Below are positions 63,125 to 64,000 of a stretch of 64,000 bases of DNA, piece by piece (position 1 is the stretch's first letter; every line of letters begins with the position of its first letter). Source of the stretch: Bacteroidota bacterium (GTDB taxonomy: Bacteria; Bacteroidota; Bacteroidia; Flavobacteriales_D; Crocinitomicaceae); the NCBI GenBank assembly GCA_006226425.1, contig SBGX01000013.1:62001-126000 (forward strand), in the 5' to 3' direction. The notes beneath the pieces were generated by a model. It worked only from the letters and a program-made list of their open reading frames with translations, made no database searches and was not told where the DNA came from. The position numbers and the translations under genes were made by a program.

Positions 63125-64000
63125 TGTTTTTGAAACTTCTTTTGAACGGTTTTTCCTGATGTTTTGCACAGAAGGAGATAATATCCGGTCTGCAATTCAG
63201 ATAGGTCTAGTTCCTTTTCCTGACCATTCAAAACACCTACCCGACAAAGACGTCCCTGTAAATCTCTAATTTCATACGAAGCAACTCCGTCAATATCAAA
63301 GTCTAAATGAAGTCGATCCTCAACCGGATTGGGGTAAATCCCATTTTTCCGTTGAATTTCCATCAATGAAGCCGCCTGATCCTGAAGTGAATACGACGAC
63401 AAGAAGTTCCAGATTTCCACGCTGGCGTCGATATCCTGATTCGTCACCAGACCACCCAAGGGAATACTACTTCCCGGCCAGGTATGTCCTCCACCTATAA
63501 CCCGATACAACTCTACCCGGACTTCTCCGTTCCCATTTCGATACCTCACTCTTTCGACCTTCGACAAATCGGTCAGCACAACATCGGGCAACATGGTTGT
63601 TTCCGGACTTGCCGTACACTGATTTACCTCCGCCCACTTGGTGATCACATCTTCAACCGAACGAAAATTCTGAAGTGAATTCCCTCCGTAAGGAACGGTT
63701 GCATCATTGATTCCATGAATATGCATCACTGGCACTTGACGCGTAGGATTGCAAACCGCATAATGCAGGGAAACCATACTTCCTGCGACTGATGCAATGG
63801 CCGCAAAACGTTGACTAAAGAAACAGGCGAGGTCGTGACTCATGAACGATCCATTACTCATCCCAGTCGAATATATTCGCGTTGTATCTATAGCATAACT
63901 GGCAATCAACTCATCTGCCAATTTGTTTACAAATAAATAATCCCTGTTCTCCGGATTATAGGCCGTGAAGTTATCCCAACCCGTTCCATTGCCAATGTCC
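63121..64000 (-). CDS. Exported PHB-depolymerase-like esterase with T9SS domain (5' end outside window)
   Basis: The reading frame enters from the right edge and is open for 293 residues; the N-terminus lies beyond 64000. Nucleophile GMSNGSF (GxSxG), the Asp region PVMHIHGINDATVPYGG and GGGHTWPGS (His) follow in the order of LpqC/PHB depolymerase-type esterases. The C-terminal ~80 residues are a T9SS type A domain (NGIYPNPVEDRLHLDF). An exported polymer- or ester-degrading enzyme is likely. A TTG at 63921 is an internal codon, not a start. The stop overlaps the glycosyltransferase start in ATGA. Confidence 0.88.
   Translation of the reverse strand, partial: DIGNGTGWDNFTAYNPENRDYLFVNKLADELIASYAIDTTRIYSTGMSNGSFMSHDLACFFSQRFAAIASVAGSMVSLHYAVCNPTRQVPVMHIHGINDATVPYGGNSLQNFRSVEDVITKWAEVNQCTASPETTMLPDVVLTDLSKVERVRYRNGNGEVRVELYRVIGGGHTWPGSSIPLGGLVTNQDIDASVEIWNFLSSYSLQDQAASLMEIQRKNGIYPNPVEDRLHLDFDIDGVASYEIRDLQGRLCRVGVLNGQEKELDLSELQTGYYLLLCKTSGKTVQKKFQKQ

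Noticed and set aside
63121-63921. Complete gene starting at TTG 63921
   Set aside because: The frame stays open to the window edge and upstream residues match the esterase family; the start lies outside the window.
1-64000. tRNA, rRNA, CRISPR arrays, insertion sequences or phage genes
   Set aside because: I looked for cloverleaf-type stretches, regular repeats, transposases and integrases and found none that I could support.

Overview
The window is about 64 kb of a Bacteroidota chromosome, most likely class Flavobacteriia (a Cryomorphaceae or Crocinitomicaceae-like lineage is a guess). The evidence is several type IX secretion (T9SS) C-terminal domains, a gliding-type CTD protein, a TonB receptor with a DUF4249 lipoprotein, bacillithiol synthesis (bshC), a Rho with a long charged insertion, and promoter motifs of the Bacteroidota form TAnnTTTG. 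The content is mostly core chromosome. I see no rRNA, tRNA, CRISPR array, insertion sequence, prophage or integrated element. No gene-free stretch exceeds 300 bases; the largest gaps (about 210-225 bases at 13754-13972, 53224-53446 and 59451-59675) are promoter-type intergenic DNA.

Layout. 1-5958 (minus): partial lpxH, two tandem TlpA-like thioredoxin proteins, gatB, purine nucleoside phosphorylase and lpxK. 6061-11312 (plus): Nif3-like protein, zinc-ribbon coiled coil, a terminator, a CoA-binding protein, bshC and an unknown secreted protein. 11309-19522: lon, prfC, miaE, a secreted protein with a thioester-domain-like pattern, Mn-type superoxide dismutase, a Dph6-type PP-loop protein. 19564-30896: SGNH/PKD/T9SS protein, sigma-54-type response regulator without a DNA-binding domain, glycosyltransferase, alaS, CapA-like protein, thiolase, MFS transporter, T9SS type B protein. 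30994-39640: PLP enzyme, small Cys-rich protein, acyltransferase, BtuF-like protein, cystathionine beta-synthase type enzyme, alpha/beta hydrolase, and dnaX interrupted by an A10 slippery site. 39637-44808: HHH plus beta-barrel protein, PorV-like protein and unknown secreted proteins. 44809-50615 (minus): a tight operon of amidase, MlaD-like protein, two Fe-S redox proteins, a HAD protein and two small proteins, divergent from lptD. 53447-64000: cell-surface genes (T9SS proteins, OmpLA-like protein, TonB receptor operon), rho, DUF4199 protein, glycosyltransferase and a partial secreted esterase.

Themes. Envelope biogenesis recurs (lpxH, lpxK, lptD, MlaD-like, amidase, acyltransferase, TonB receptor, T9SS cargo), alongside translation and quality control (gatB, alaS, prfC, lon, miaE), replication (dnaX) and termination (rho). 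Gene packing is extreme. Of eleven convergent junctions, five share a 4-base stop-codon overlap (TTAR), three overlap by 7-48 bases, two abut within 0-1 base, and only one has spacer DNA, which carries a hairpin terminator.

The observations most worth follow-up are the dnaX frameshift, which would make the complete tau depend on slippage; the C...Q thioester-like secreted protein at 16616-17470; the shared bidirectional stops; and several near-leaderless promoters. I did not find a clearly new multi-gene defence or mobile system.
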